NCBI RefSeq assembly: GCF_003253995.1
Contig: NZ_QKZL01000001.1
Coordinates: forward strand, 62,001 to 126,000
Length of the DNA: 64,000 bases
Direction: 5' to 3'
DNA from: Palleronia aestuarii
GTDB lineage: Bacteria > Pseudomonadota > Alphaproteobacteria > Rhodobacterales > Rhodobacteraceae
A program made the translations under genes and the position numbers. Under the pieces are notes generated by a model. It was not told the origin of the DNA. It saw only the letters and a program-made list of their open reading frames with translations, and did not search any database. Shown one piece after another: positions 16,682 through 25,116 of this stretch; within the stretch, counting starts at the first letter, position 1; every line of letters starts with the position of its first letter.

Positions 16682-18088
16682 ATGGGATTCGTGGAGAGAT
16701 TGCGCGACGCGATCGGGGCGAAATACGTCCTGACGGGCGACGACATGGCCGGATACGACAGCGACTGGACCGGCAAGTACCGGTTCCGCCCGCTCGCCGT
16801 GGCGCGCCCCGCCTCGACGGCGGAGGTCGCCGCCGTGATGCGCGCGGCGTCGGAGGCGGGCGTGGGCGTGGTGCCGATGGCGGGCAATACCGGGCTCATG
16901 GGCGGGACCCATGCCGAGGGCAAGCTCGCGCTTAGCCTCGAGCGGATGAACGCCATACGGGCGATCCGGCCCGGCGCGCGGATCGCCATCGTCGAGGCGG
17001 GCGTGGTCCTCTCGCAACTGCACGAGGCCGCGGAGGCGGAGGGGCTCGTATTCCCGCTGACCTTCGGGGCGAAGGGATCGGCACGGATCGGCGGCGTGCT
17101 CGGCACCAATGCGGGCGGCTCGAACGTGCTGCGTTACGGAAATACCCGCGCGCTCTGCCTCGGGATCGAGGTGGTGCTGCCTTCGGGCGAGGTGCTCGAC
17201 ACGATGAGCGAGCTTCTGAAGGACAATTCCGGCTACGATCTGCGCGATCTCTTCATCGGGTCCGAGGGAACGCTCGGCGTGGTCACGGCCGCCGTGCTGC
17301 GGCTGCATCCGAAGCCCGCGGCCTACGCGACGGGCATGGTCGCGGTCCCGGATCTCGCCGGCGGTCTCGATCTCCTCAACCGCCTGCAGCGCGCGACGGG
17401 CGGCGCGGTGGAGGCGTTCGAATACATGCCGGGCCATTACATCGACGCCCATCTCGCCCACGACAAGTCCGCCCGCCCGCCCTTCGAAGAGCGCCACGAG
17501 CACAACATCATGGTGGAGGTCGGCGCGACGGCCCCCCGCGACGCCACGCCGGACGAGGCCGGGGAGGTGCCGATCGTGGCCCATCTCGAGGGCGTCCTCG
17601 GCGAGATGATCGAGGCGGGGCGCGTGCTCGACGCGGTCGTGGCGCGATCGGAGGCGCAGAGGCGCGAGATCTGGGCGCGGCGCGAGGCTGCGGCGGAGCT
17701 GACCTTCGCCGCCGGACCCGCGATCATCGCGGATGTCTCCGTCCCGCTCGATCGCGTGTCGGACTTCCTCGACCGCGGCTATGCCGAGGTCTCCGCCCGT
17801 GATCCCGGCGCCCGCTTCTTCGTGGTGTCGCATCTCGGCGACGGGAACGTGCATTTCACGGTCAATCCGTCGCAGGATACCGATAAACTCTACGACGCGG
17901 TGATGGAAATCGTGGAGGATATCGTCGCCGATCTCGGCGGATCCTTCTCCGCCGAGCACGGGATCGGCCTTGGCAAGCGCGCCTCGATGGCCCGGCGGAA
18001 GGACAAGGTTGCGCTCGGGGTGATGCGCGCGATCAAGGACGCGCTCGATCCGCAGGGTATCATGAACCCGGGCAAGGTCCTGCCTTGA
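16682..18088 (+). CDS. FAD-binding oxidase/dehydrogenase (GlcD / D-2-hydroxyglutarate dehydrogenase type)
   Basis: Flavoenzyme oxidising a D-2-hydroxy acid, 468 residues. The N-terminal PCMH FAD domain has PMAGNTGLMGGTHAEG (about 60-80) and GTNAGGSNVLRYGN. The C-terminal FAD-oxidase domain has HLGDGNVHF (metal and substrate histidines) and the terminal SAEHGIGLGKR. Such proteins include D-lactate, glycolate and D-2-hydroxyglutarate dehydrogenases; the exact acid cannot be told. A GAGGGAT precedes the ATG. The stop overlaps the TTG start of the MFS transporter, so the two are co-translated. Confidence 0.92.
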   Translation: MGFVERLRDAIGAKYVLTGDDMAGYDSDWTGKYRFRPLAVARPASTAEVAAVMRAASEAGVGVVPMAGNTGLMGGTHAEGKLALSLERMNAIRAIRPGARIAIVEAGVVLSQLHEAAEAEGLVFPLTFGAKGSARIGGVLGTNAGGSNVLRYGNTRALCLGIEVVLPSGEVLDTMSELLKDNSGYDLRDLFIGSEGTLGVVTAAVLRLHPKPAAYATGMVAVPDLAGGLDLLNRLQRATGGAVEAFEYMPGHYIDAHLAHDKSARPPFEERHEHNIMVEVGATAPRDATPDEAGEVPIVAHLEGVLGEMIEAGRVLDAVVARSEAQRREIWARREAAAELTFAAGPAIIADVSVPLDRVSDFLDRGYAEVSARDPGARFFVVSHLGDGNVHFTVNPSQDTDKLYDAVMEIVEDIVADLGGSFSAEHGIGLGKRASMARRKDKVALGVMRAIKDALDPQGIMNPGKVLP

Positions 18089-19290
18089 ACCCCATCGCGC
18101 GGGTCGCGGGCGATGGCGCTTTGCGCCTCGTGACGCTGGCGATCCTCTTCTTCGGAACGTTCATCGCCTCGATCTCTCCCTACCAGTCGCTCCTCGCGGT
18201 CGAATGGTTCGGCTTCTCGGACGCGCAGTACGCCGTGATCTTCACTACCGGCGCGGGGCTCTCGCTGCTCTGCGCGCTGGGGGTCGGCGCGATGAACGAC
18301 CGCACGGGGCGGCGGAGGAACGCCGCGCGGCTGGCCGCGGGTGCGGGCATGGCGGGCGCGCTTCTCGCCTTCCTCGCCGACGCGCGCTGGGGCTATCTCG
18401 TCGCGCATCTCCTTTTCTTCCCCATCTCCGCTACGCTCTTCGCGCAGCTCTTCACGCTCTCGCGGCTTGCCGGCTCCATCCACCCGGCAGAGGAGCGGGC
18501 GGGGATCCAGACCGTCGTCCGGGCCGCCTTCGCCGTGCCCTTCATCGTCGTGCTGCCTCTCTGGGCGGTGATCCTCGGCGCGGGCGCGGACCTCCTCTGG
18601 GTCTATGCGGCCTGCGCCGTGGCGGCCGGCGCGACGCTTGCCATCTTCGTCTTCCGCTGGCCACGGGACGGGCAGACGCGCTGGCCGGATCCCGGTTCGG
18701 GTCTCGGCCTCGGCGCGGCTTTGCGGGAGATCTCGGCGCCCTCGGTCCTCGTGCGCGTGGCGGCGCTGGCGGGCGTGATGGCGGGGATCCAGATCTACAT
18801 GATCCTTTCGGGGCTGATCCTCACCGCGACGGGGCGCGGGACGGGCGATGTCGCGCTCTTCGCGGCGCTCGTCGCGGGGACGGAGATCCCGTTCATGCTC
18901 GTGATGGGGCGCCCGATCCTGCGCTGGGGACCGGTGCGCCTGATCGCGGGCGCGGCGCTCCTCCACGCGGCCTTCCTCACCGCCTTTCCGCTCCTCGGAG
19001 CGACGCCGGTCGTCTGGCTTCTCGCGATCGTCGCGGGATCGGCGGCCTCCGTGATCCTCACGGTGCCGATGCTCTACCTGCAGGACCTGCTGCATCGTCG
19101 CCCCGGCGCGGGCGGATCGCTCATCGCGCTCTGCAATCTCGGGGCGCAGCTCATCGGGGCGGCGATCTTCGCCGCGGGAACGGCCCTCGGCGGCTACGCC
19201 CTTGCCGCATGGATCGGGGCAGGGGTCGTTGCGGCCTCCGGGATCGCCATCGCCTGGCTCGACCGCGCAGGCCGTCCCGTCTACGCCTGA
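18085..19290 (+). CDS. Major facilitator superfamily transporter
   Basis: A 401-residue inner membrane transporter with about 12 predicted helices and the MFS loop 2-3 signature NDRTGRRR (about 72-79). It resembles the SetA/sugar-efflux branch in pattern only; the substrate is unknown. It begins with TTG inside the TGA of the oxidase gene (TTGA overlap), so it may carry the substrate or product of that enzyme. The last 10 bases overlap the convergent hemC gene. Confidence 0.88.
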   Translation: MNPIARVAGDGALRLVTLAILFFGTFIASISPYQSLLAVEWFGFSDAQYAVIFTTGAGLSLLCALGVGAMNDRTGRRRNAARLAAGAGMAGALLAFLADARWGYLVAHLLFFPISATLFAQLFTLSRLAGSIHPAEERAGIQTVVRAAFAVPFIVVLPLWAVILGAGADLLWVYAACAVAAGATLAIFVFRWPRDGQTRWPDPGSGLGLGAALREISAPSVLVRVAALAGVMAGIQIYMILSGLILTATGRGTGDVALFAALVAGTEIPFMLVMGRPILRWGPVRLIAGAALLHAAFLTAFPLLGATPVVWLLAIVAGSAASVILTVPMLYLQDLLHRRPGAGGSLIALCNLGAQLIGAAIFAAGTALGGYALAAWIGAGVVAASGIAIAWLDRAGRPVYA

Positions 19291-20231
19291 GCCCGCCAGT
19301 CGAAGAAATCGGGCCCCGCGCGCCCGAGCAGGCTGTCGGCGAGCCGCCGGCCGAGATCCGGTCCGTCCGCGACGGCGCCGGTGATCGTATCGGCGAGCGC
19401 CTCCGACCCGTCGGTGCGCAGGATCTCGCCCCGGAGCGTGAGATGGTCGCCGTCGAGGGTCGCGAGCCCCGCGATGGGCGTCTCGCAGGAGCCGTCGAGC
19501 CGGGCGAGGAGGGCGCGCTCCGCCGCCAATCGCTGCCCGGTCTCCCGGTCGTGGATCTCGGAAAGCATGGCGCCGGCACGGTCGTCGTCGGCGCGCCGCT
19601 CCACCCCGATGGCGCCCTGGGCGATGGCGGGCAGCATGTCGTCGTCGGCGACGGGCGCGTGCGGCACCTCCGCATCCACCCGAAGGCGGTTCAGCCCGGC
19701 AATCGCGAGAAAGGTGGCATGGGCCACGCCGTCCTCGAGCTTTCTCAGCCGGGTCTGCACGTTGCCGCGAAACTCCACGACCTGCAGGTCGGGGCGGCGA
19801 TGGAGGAGTTGCGCCCGGCGGCGGAGGGAGGACGTCCCGACGATGCGTCCCTCGGGCAGGTCGGCGAAAGCCTGTCCGTCGAGCGTGACGAAGGCGTCGC
19901 GCGGATCCTCGCGCGGCAGGTACGTGTCGAGGAGGAGGCCCGCGGGCTGCTCCACCGGCATGTCCTTCATCGAATGCACGGCGATGTCGATGTCGCCCGC
20001 GAGCATCGCCTCCTCGATCTCCTTCGTGAAGAGACCCTTGCCGCCGATCTCCTTCAGCGGCCGGTCGAGGACACGGTCGCCGGTGGTCTTGATCACGACG
20101 ATCGTGAAGGCCTCAGACGGCAGGGTGAAGGCGCGGGCAAGCCGGTCGCGCGTCTCGTTGGCCTGGGCCAAAGCGAGCGGCGAGCCGCGGGTGCCGATCT
20201 TGAGCGGGGCGTCGGGCGTGGGCAGATCCAT
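19281..20231 (-). CDS. hemC: Hydroxymethylbilane synthase (porphobilinogen deaminase)
   Basis: Joins four porphobilinogen molecules into hydroxymethylbilane in heme/chlorophyll synthesis. The 316 residues contain IGTRGSPLALAQAN, the catalytic-loop IAVHSMKDMP, the family signature GTSSLRRRAQL and RGNVQTRLRKLEDG, and the dipyrromethane cofactor cysteine in LDGSCETPIAG. Length agrees. Divergent from hemE, which catalyses the step two on in the pathway, with only 100 bases between their starts, so they probably share a control region. Confidence 0.97.
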   Translation of the reverse strand: MDLPTPDAPLKIGTRGSPLALAQANETRDRLARAFTLPSEAFTIVVIKTTGDRVLDRPLKEIGGKGLFTKEIEEAMLAGDIDIAVHSMKDMPVEQPAGLLLDTYLPREDPRDAFVTLDGQAFADLPEGRIVGTSSLRRRAQLLHRRPDLQVVEFRGNVQTRLRKLEDGVAHATFLAIAGLNRLRVDAEVPHAPVADDDMLPAIAQGAIGVERRADDDRAGAMLSEIHDRETGQRLAAERALLARLDGSCETPIAGLATLDGDHLTLRGEILRTDGSEALADTITGAVADGPDLGRRLADSLLGRAGPDFFDWRAQA

Positions 20232-20331
20232 GAGGCAGGCTTAAGGCCGGGCGCGGGCCGGGGCAACCGAAAGCGCCTTGACATCAGGAGGCTCCCCCGC
20301 GACCCCTGCGTCACCTGACGAGGGGAGCCCG

Positions 20332-21363
20332 ATGGCCGAGAAACTGCTGATGCGCGCGCTGGCCGGAGAAACCCTGCCCGTACCGCCTGCCTGGATGATG
20401 CGGCAGGCCGGGCGTTACCTTCCGGAGTATCGCGCGACGCGGGAGAAAGCGGGCGACTTCCTCTCGCTCTGCTACACCCCCGATCTCGCCGCGGAGGTGA
20501 CGCTGCAGCCGATCCGCCGGTTCGGCTTCGACGCGGCGATCCTCTTCGCGGACATCCTGCTGGTGCCGCAGGCGCTCGGCGCCGATCTCTGGTTCGTCAC
20601 CGGCGAGGGGCCGCGGCTCGAGCCGGTGGACGATCACCGGAAGGTCGCGCTCCTCAAGCGCGGGGAGGACGTGCACGAGACCCTCTCTCCGATCTACGAG
20701 ACGGTGCGGATCCTCTCGCGCGAGCTGCCCTCCGACGTGGCCCTCATCGGGTTCGCGGGCGCGCCCTGGACGGTCGCGACCTACATGATCGCGGGGCGCG
20801 GCACGCCCGACCAGGGGCCTGCGCACGCCTTCAAGGACGGCGACAGCGCCGCCTTCGAGATGCTGATGGCGCGGATCACGGAGGCCACGATCGAATACCT
20901 CTCCGCGCAGGTCGAGGCGGGCGCGGAGGTGGTCAAGCTTTTCGACAGCTGGGCGGGTTCGCTCAAGGGCGACGACTTCCAGCGCTACGCGGTCGATCCG
21001 GCCAAGCGGATCATCGCGGAGCTGAAGGCGCGCCATCCGGAACTGCCCGTCATCGCCTTCCCGCGGGAGGCGGGGGAAGGCTACGTGGGGTTCGCCAAGG
21101 CGACGGGAGCCGATTGCGTCGCGCTCGACAATTCCGTCACGCCGGAATGGGGCGCGGAGCACGTGCAGGTCGACGGCTGCGTGCAGGGTAATCTCGCGCC
21201 CACGCACATGGTGACCGGGGGGCAGGCGCTCGTGGACGAGGTGCGCCATATCCGCGACGCGTTCTCCGGCGGCCCGCACGTCTTCAACCTGGGCCACGGT
21301 ATCACGCCCGACGCGGATCCCGAGAACGTGGCGCTGATGCTAGAGACGCTGCGCGCAGGCTGA
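20332..21363 (+). CDS. hemE: Uroporphyrinogen decarboxylase
   Basis: Decarboxylates uroporphyrinogen III to coproporphyrinogen III. The 343-residue TIM barrel carries the signature [16 protein letters not shown] near residue 20, [10 protein letters not shown]-like [17 protein letters not shown], the catalytic Asp in ILFADIL, the [13 protein letters not shown] motif, and the conserved C-terminal [24 protein letters not shown] precedes the ATG. It is convergent with the LOV kinase gene (18-base gap), and hemF follows two genes later. Confidence 0.97.
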   Translation: MAEKLLMRALAGETLPVPPAWMMRQAGRYLPEYRATREKAGDFLSLCYTPDLAAEVTLQPIRRFGFDAAILFADILLVPQALGADLWFVTGEGPRLEPVDDHRKVALLKRGEDVHETLSPIYETVRILSRELPSDVALIGFAGAPWTVATYMIAGRGTPDQGPAHAFKDGDSAAFEMLMARITEATIEYLSAQVEAGAEVVKLFDSWAGSLKGDDFQRYAVDPAKRIIAELKARHPELPVIAFPREAGEGYVGFAKATGADCVALDNSVTPEWGAEHVQVDGCVQGNLAPTHMVTGGQALVDEVRHIRDAFSGGPHVFNLGHGITPDADPENVALMLETLRAG

Positions 21364-21381
21364 TCGCGCGCAGGCAGGTCG

Positions 21382-22404
21382 TCAGGGCGAGACGTGTATG
21401 CCCTGATCGTCAGGGCTGGCCGGGACGTCCAGGATCACGATCGTGCCGGTCCCGACGCGCTGGATGTCCAGAGATGCCTCGAGGCTCGTCACGAAGGCCT
21501 GGAGCAGCCGGCCGCCGAGGCTTTCGTTGCTCGGCCAATCCGTCCCGCCCGGCAAGCCGACGCCGTCGTCGGAAACCGTCATCCGGAAGGCATCGTTCGA
21601 CAGGCGCATGGCCTTGACGTCGATCAGGCCCGAACTGCGTCCCTCGAAGGCATGCTGGAAGGCATTCGTCAGGAGTTCCGACAGGATCAAGCCGATGGAG
21701 GTGGCCTTGGTCACGGGCATCGAGATGGACTCCACCTCGACCTGCAGCCGGATGCCCGCACGTCCATCGATATGGCCGATGGTCGAGGCGATGCGCGACA
21801 GGTAGCTGCCCATCGGGACCGTGCCGTCGTCGACGCCGTTGGTCAGTTCCTCGTAAAGCAGCTGCAGGCTTTCGATCCGCCGCGCGAGGGACGAAAATTC
21901 ATGCGGATTGCCGCTCGTACGCGTCTGCTGCCGGATCAGCCCGATGATCATCGAGAGATGGTTCTTCACCCGATGCTGCAACTCCTTGAGCTGGCGATCC
22001 GCGACGATCTGTCCCTCGTCCATGTCGACCGGCGTCTGAACGCCCAGGAACTGGATGCATTCACCTTCGTGGATGATCGGCGCGATCATCAACCGATTGA
22101 GGAACCGCGTTCCGTCGGCGCGGACGTTCTGGAGCTCGATGGTGAGCTCCTCCTCGGCGGCGAGCGCGGCGCGGATGCGCTTGCGCTCCTCTTCGTTGTC
22201 CAGATCGCCCTGGAGGAAGCGGCAATTGCGTCCGAGGACGGACGATTTCGCGTAGCCGGTCAATTCGAGGAAAGCCTCGTTGGCGAAAACGATCGGATTG
22301 TCGTCGCGTCGGGGATCGGTCAGCACGATCGAGATGTTCGACTTGCGGAAGCTGCGAATGGCGCCGGCCTGGTCCCGGCCGCCATCGTCGTTTGAAGCGT
22401 TCAT
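21382..22404 (-). CDS. LOV-domain blue-light histidine kinase (HWE/HisKA_2 type)
   Basis: Predicted soluble photosensor kinase of 340 residues. The PAS/LOV domain (about 18-125) contains GRNCRFLQG with C61 as the flavin-adduct cysteine, NEAFLELTGY, and LQNVRADGTRFLNRL, all LOV hallmarks. The kinase half has phosphorylatable H144 in ELQHRVKNHL, N-box ELLTNAFQHAF and the ATP-lid DDGVGLP. An ATG at 22404 was preferred over a GTG four codons earlier because GGTGA is better spaced. No response regulator is adjacent. Blue light would form a cysteine-FMN adduct and change kinase activity; that activity is inferred. Confidence 0.92.
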   Translation of the reverse strand: MNASNDDGGRDQAGAIRSFRKSNISIVLTDPRRDDNPIVFANEAFLELTGYAKSSVLGRNCRFLQGDLDNEEERKRIRAALAAEEELTIELQNVRADGTRFLNRLMIAPIIHEGECIQFLGVQTPVDMDEGQIVADRQLKELQHRVKNHLSMIIGLIRQQTRTSGNPHEFSSLARRIESLQLLYEELTNGVDDGTVPMGSYLSRIASTIGHIDGRAGIRLQVEVESISMPVTKATSIGLILSELLTNAFQHAFEGRSSGLIDVKAMRLSNDAFRMTVSDDGVGLPGGTDWPSNESLGGRLLQAFVTSLEASLDIQRVGTGTIVILDVPASPDDQGIHVSP

Positions 22405-22487
22405 CTGGCAGTTCACCCCCCGCTCGTCCCTTTTCGCCGTAGCAGATTGGTCAGGGTGCGCGCGCGGCGCAAGCGTTCAGTGATCCG

Positions 22488-22925
22488 TCAATCGAATGCG
22501 CCGAAAGCGTCCGCCCAATCGCCGCTCGCGATGAGTTGCGCCGGATCGACGCGGTCGGTGTAGAGATACGCCCAAGCCTCGATCGGGCCGTGCTCGGTCT
22601 CGACCGTGCGGCGGACGCGTTCGTATTCGTCGGGGTCGTCGTCGAAGAGGCCCTCGTAATCGTCGAGGAGATGCATGATGCCCTTTTCCTCGATCCGCCA
22701 CACCTCCCCCGTGACGCAGCCCGGACCGTCCTCGACCCAGGCGGGATACCAGCCCGTGTGGTACATCGTGCCCGTGAGCGTGCCCATCGAGACGAAGCTC
22801 GCTCCGGCGCGGAAGGCGATGGTTGCTTCGTTGTTGATGAAACCGCGTCGTAGCGTGCCGTAGACGAAGACGTGGTCACCCACGAACGGGTCGACGCCCG
22901 GGACGAGGTTCGCGATCAGCGCCAT
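22488..22925 (-). CDS. Gamma-glutamylcyclotransferase-fold protein (AIG2/GGCT-like)
   Basis: A 145-residue protein with the GGCT signature FVYGTLRRGFIN (about 20-31, the YGSLxxG substrate loop), followed by GTLTGTMYHTGWYPAWVED, EVWRI and the acidic LDDYEGL region that supplies the catalytic glutamate in the family. GGCT enzymes act on gamma-glutamylamines or glutathione; the substrate here is not known. It overlaps the end of hemF by 10 bases and so is probably co-translated with it, although no link to heme is obvious. Confidence 0.87.
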   Translation of the reverse strand: MALIANLVPGVDPFVGDHVFVYGTLRRGFINNEATIAFRAGASFVSMGTLTGTMYHTGWYPAWVEDGPGCVTGEVWRIEEKGIMHLLDDYEGLFDDDPDEYERVRRTVETEHGPIEAWAYLYTDRVDPAQLIASGDWADAFGAFD

Positions 22926-23812
22926 TTGGCCAGCGGCGGCAGCGACATGAGGACGGCGTCGGGATCGTGCCCGGTCTCGAGCCCGAACTTGGTCCCGCGG
23001 TCGTAGACGAGGTTGTACTCGGCGTAGAGGCCGCGATGGACAAGTTGCGCGTCGCGGTCGGCGTCGGTGAAGGACTGCGTCCGCCGACGTTCCACGAGTG
23101 GCAGGTAGGCGGGCAGGAAGGCCCGGCCGATATCGCGGGTGAGCGTGAAGTCGGCATCCCAGTCGCCGGTCGCATGATCGTCCATGAAGGCGCCACCCAC
23201 GCCGCGGGCGCGACCGCGATGGGGGATGAAGAAATACTCGTCCGCCCAGGCCTTCAGGCGCGGATAGTGTTCCGCCCCGTGCGGGTCGAGATGGCGACGA
23301 AGCTGATCGTGGAAATGGGCCGTGTCCTCCTCGTATTCGAGGCAGGGATTCAGATCGGCGCCGCCGCCGAACCACCAGGCATGGGGCGTCCAGAACATCC
23401 GCGTGTTCATGTGGACGGCCGGCACGTGGGGGTTCTGCATATGGGCGACGAGGCTGATCCCGGAGGCCCAGAACCGCGGATCGTCGGCCATTCCCGGAAT
23501 ACCCTTCCGCGCCGCCATTGCGGCCTGCGCGCGGGGGGCAAGCGTCCCGTACACGGTGGAGACGTTGACGCCGACCTTCTCGAACACGCGGCCGCCGCGC
23601 ATCACGCTCATGAGACCGCCGCCCGCATCCTCCCCGTCCTCGCCGCGGCGACGGGTCTGCGTCACCTCGAACGTGCCGGGGGGCGCATCTGCGAAGGGTC
23701 CCTCGGCATGGCTGGCCTCGAGCGCTTCGAAGGCCGCGACGATCGCGTCGCGAAGCTCGCCGAACCAGGCGGCGGCGCGGGATCTTTCCGTCGCGAAGGG
23801 GGCAGCATCCAT
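22916..23812 (-). CDS. hemF: Coproporphyrinogen III oxidase, oxygen-dependent
   Basis: Oxidatively decarboxylates coproporphyrinogen III to protoporphyrinogen IX using O2. The 298 residues contain the HemF signature WFGGGADLNPCLEYEEDTAHFH and GVGGAFMDD, HPHVPAVHMN-like NPHVPAVHMNTRMF, and YAEYNLVYDRGTKFGLETG near the C terminus. GGAGG precedes the ATG at 23812; an upstream in-frame ATG (23830) is less well spaced. Being oxygen-dependent, it implies aerobic heme synthesis; an anaerobic HemN may lie elsewhere. Forms an operon with the GGCT-like gene. Confidence 0.97.
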   Translation of the reverse strand: MDAAPFATERSRAAAWFGELRDAIVAAFEALEASHAEGPFADAPPGTFEVTQTRRRGEDGEDAGGGLMSVMRGGRVFEKVGVNVSTVYGTLAPRAQAAMAARKGIPGMADDPRFWASGISLVAHMQNPHVPAVHMNTRMFWTPHAWWFGGGADLNPCLEYEEDTAHFHDQLRRHLDPHGAEHYPRLKAWADEYFFIPHRGRARGVGGAFMDDHATGDWDADFTLTRDIGRAFLPAYLPLVERRRTQSFTDADRDAQLVHRGLYAEYNLVYDRGTKFGLETGHDPDAVLMSLPPLAKWR

Positions 23813-23907
23813 CGCGATCCTCCTGTCCAATCGTTCCGGAGGGACGTATCATCAGGATGTGCGGAGATCCACGGGCAGGCGCGCCTGCCCCAGCCAAGAG
23901 GTATCAT

Positions 23908-24297
23908 GTGAGACATTCCCTTTTCTGTCTGATCCCGCTCGTCCTTCTGACCGCCTGTGCCACGCCGAGGGAGCGCTGCGTCTCCCAGGCCCGCGAGCCC
24001 CTCGCGGAACTCGACCGGCGGATCGCGGTCGCACGGGGCAACATCGCCCGCGGCTACGCCGTCGCCGAAGTGCGCGACACCCGGTTCGTGACGCAGACCT
24101 GCTCGGGACTGCGCAACAACGGCGACAGGTTCTATTACCCGTGTACCAAACCCGTGCGCGTCACGCGGGAGGAGCCGGTCGCGATCGACGTGACCGACGA
24201 GCGCCGCAAGCTCGCGGAATTCGGATCGGCGCGAATTTCCCTGGCGCGGCAGGCGGGCAGCGCGGTGAACCAGTGCGCCTCGCTTTATCCCGAATAA
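23908..24297 (+). CDS. Predicted lipoprotein, hypothetical
   Basis: A 129-residue protein starting at a GTG with AAGAGG upstream. It opens with a hydrophobic signal and lipobox LLTAC (about residue 17). The mature part contains four more cysteines (ERCVSQ, TQTCSGL, YPCTKP, NQCASL), which could form two disulfides in the periplasm, and a charged helix (LAELDRRIAVARGNIARGYAV). I do not recognise a family. A longer reading with an ATG at 23857 would put 17 residues ahead of the signal and is unlikely. Confidence 0.72.
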   Translation: MRHSLFCLIPLVLLTACATPRERCVSQAREPLAELDRRIAVARGNIARGYAVAEVRDTRFVTQTCSGLRNNGDRFYYPCTKPVRVTREEPVAIDVTDERRKLAEFGSARISLARQAGSAVNQCASLYPE

Positions 24298-24306
24298 CTC
24301 GTGACT

Positions 24307-25116
24307 TCAGTGGGCGGGGCTGTCGACCACGTCGACGAGCGTCCGCCCGCCGTCGATCGTCAGGATCTGCCCCGTCATGAAGCCCGACCCGTCGGCGGCG
24401 AGGAACTGCACCGTCTCCGCGACCTCGCTCGCCCCCGCGATGCGGTTGAGGGGGGTGTTCTCGATGATCTCCGTCCGGATCCCGGAATGCTTCTTGATCG
24501 CGCCCTTGAGGGACGCGCTCATAACGCTGCCGAAGGCCACGCCATTGACCCGGATGCGATGCGGCGCGAGGGCCACGGCGAGGCCGCGCGTGGCCTGATC
24601 GAGCGCGGCGGAACTGACCGAATAGGCCAGGAGGTCGGGCTGCGTGCGCCGCGCGGCGATGGAGCTCAGATTGATGATCGAGCCCGCAGGCCCTTCGCCA
24701 CCCGCCTCTTCGCCCTGACGGATCATCCGGCGCGCGACATGTTGGCTGAGCCTCAGCGAGGTCATAAGGTTCAAATCGAGTAGCGCACGAACCGAATCGT
24801 CTGACGGATCGAGCGGGTCGGAGAGCCTCAGCTCACGCGCGCCGTTGACGAGGATGTCGATCCGGTCGAACGCGTCGATCGTCGCCGACAACAGGTTCGC
24901 GATCGTCAGCTTCTCGCGCAGGTCGCCCGTGAAGGCGCGAGCGGCGCCGCTGTCATCCTCGCTGCGGCCTCCGATCTCCGCGTCGAGTGCGTCCTCGTCG
25001 GAATCGACGAGCATGACGTTCGCATCCCGGTCGAGGAAATGGCGGGCGATCGCGAGACCGACGCCCGAAGCGGCCCCGGTGACGATTGCGGTCTTGCCGG
25101 CTATGGAGAAGCTCAT
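24307..25116 (-). CDS. Short-chain dehydrogenase/reductase family protein with altered active site
   Basis: A 269-residue Rossmann-fold protein. The cofactor motif TGAASGVG is at 13-20 and the acidic VDSD at 37-40 suggests NAD(H). The usual NNAG is NGAR here. The catalytic serine is probably S151/S152 and Y165 is kept, but the invariant lysine of YxxxK is serine (Y165-S-V-S-S169), so the normal proton relay is missing. It may be inactive, or use another residue. Its start overlaps the stop of the RsmC-like gene (ATGA), so they are co-translated. Substrate unknown. Confidence 0.85.
   Translation of the reverse strand: MSFSIAGKTAIVTGAASGVGLAIARHFLDRDANVMLVDSDEDALDAEIGGRSEDDSGAARAFTGDLREKLTIANLLSATIDAFDRIDILVNGARELRLSDPLDPSDDSVRALLDLNLMTSLRLSQHVARRMIRQGEEAGGEGPAGSIINLSSIAARRTQPDLLAYSVSSAALDQATRGLAVALAPHRIRVNGVAFGSVMSASLKGAIKKHSGIRTEIIENTPLNRIAGASEVAETVQFLAADGSGFMTGQILTIDGGRTLVDVVDSPAH

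Noticed and set aside
16379-19095. Two long minus-strand frames across the oxidase/MFS region
   Set aside because: Antisense frames of the FAD oxidase and MFS genes; rich in His/Arg/Asp, with no signal, motif or ribosome binding site.
18204-20318. Plus-strand frame of 704 codons overlapping the MFS and hemC genes
   Set aside because: It is frame-shifted on the MFS gene and antisense to hemC, both of which have clear motifs.
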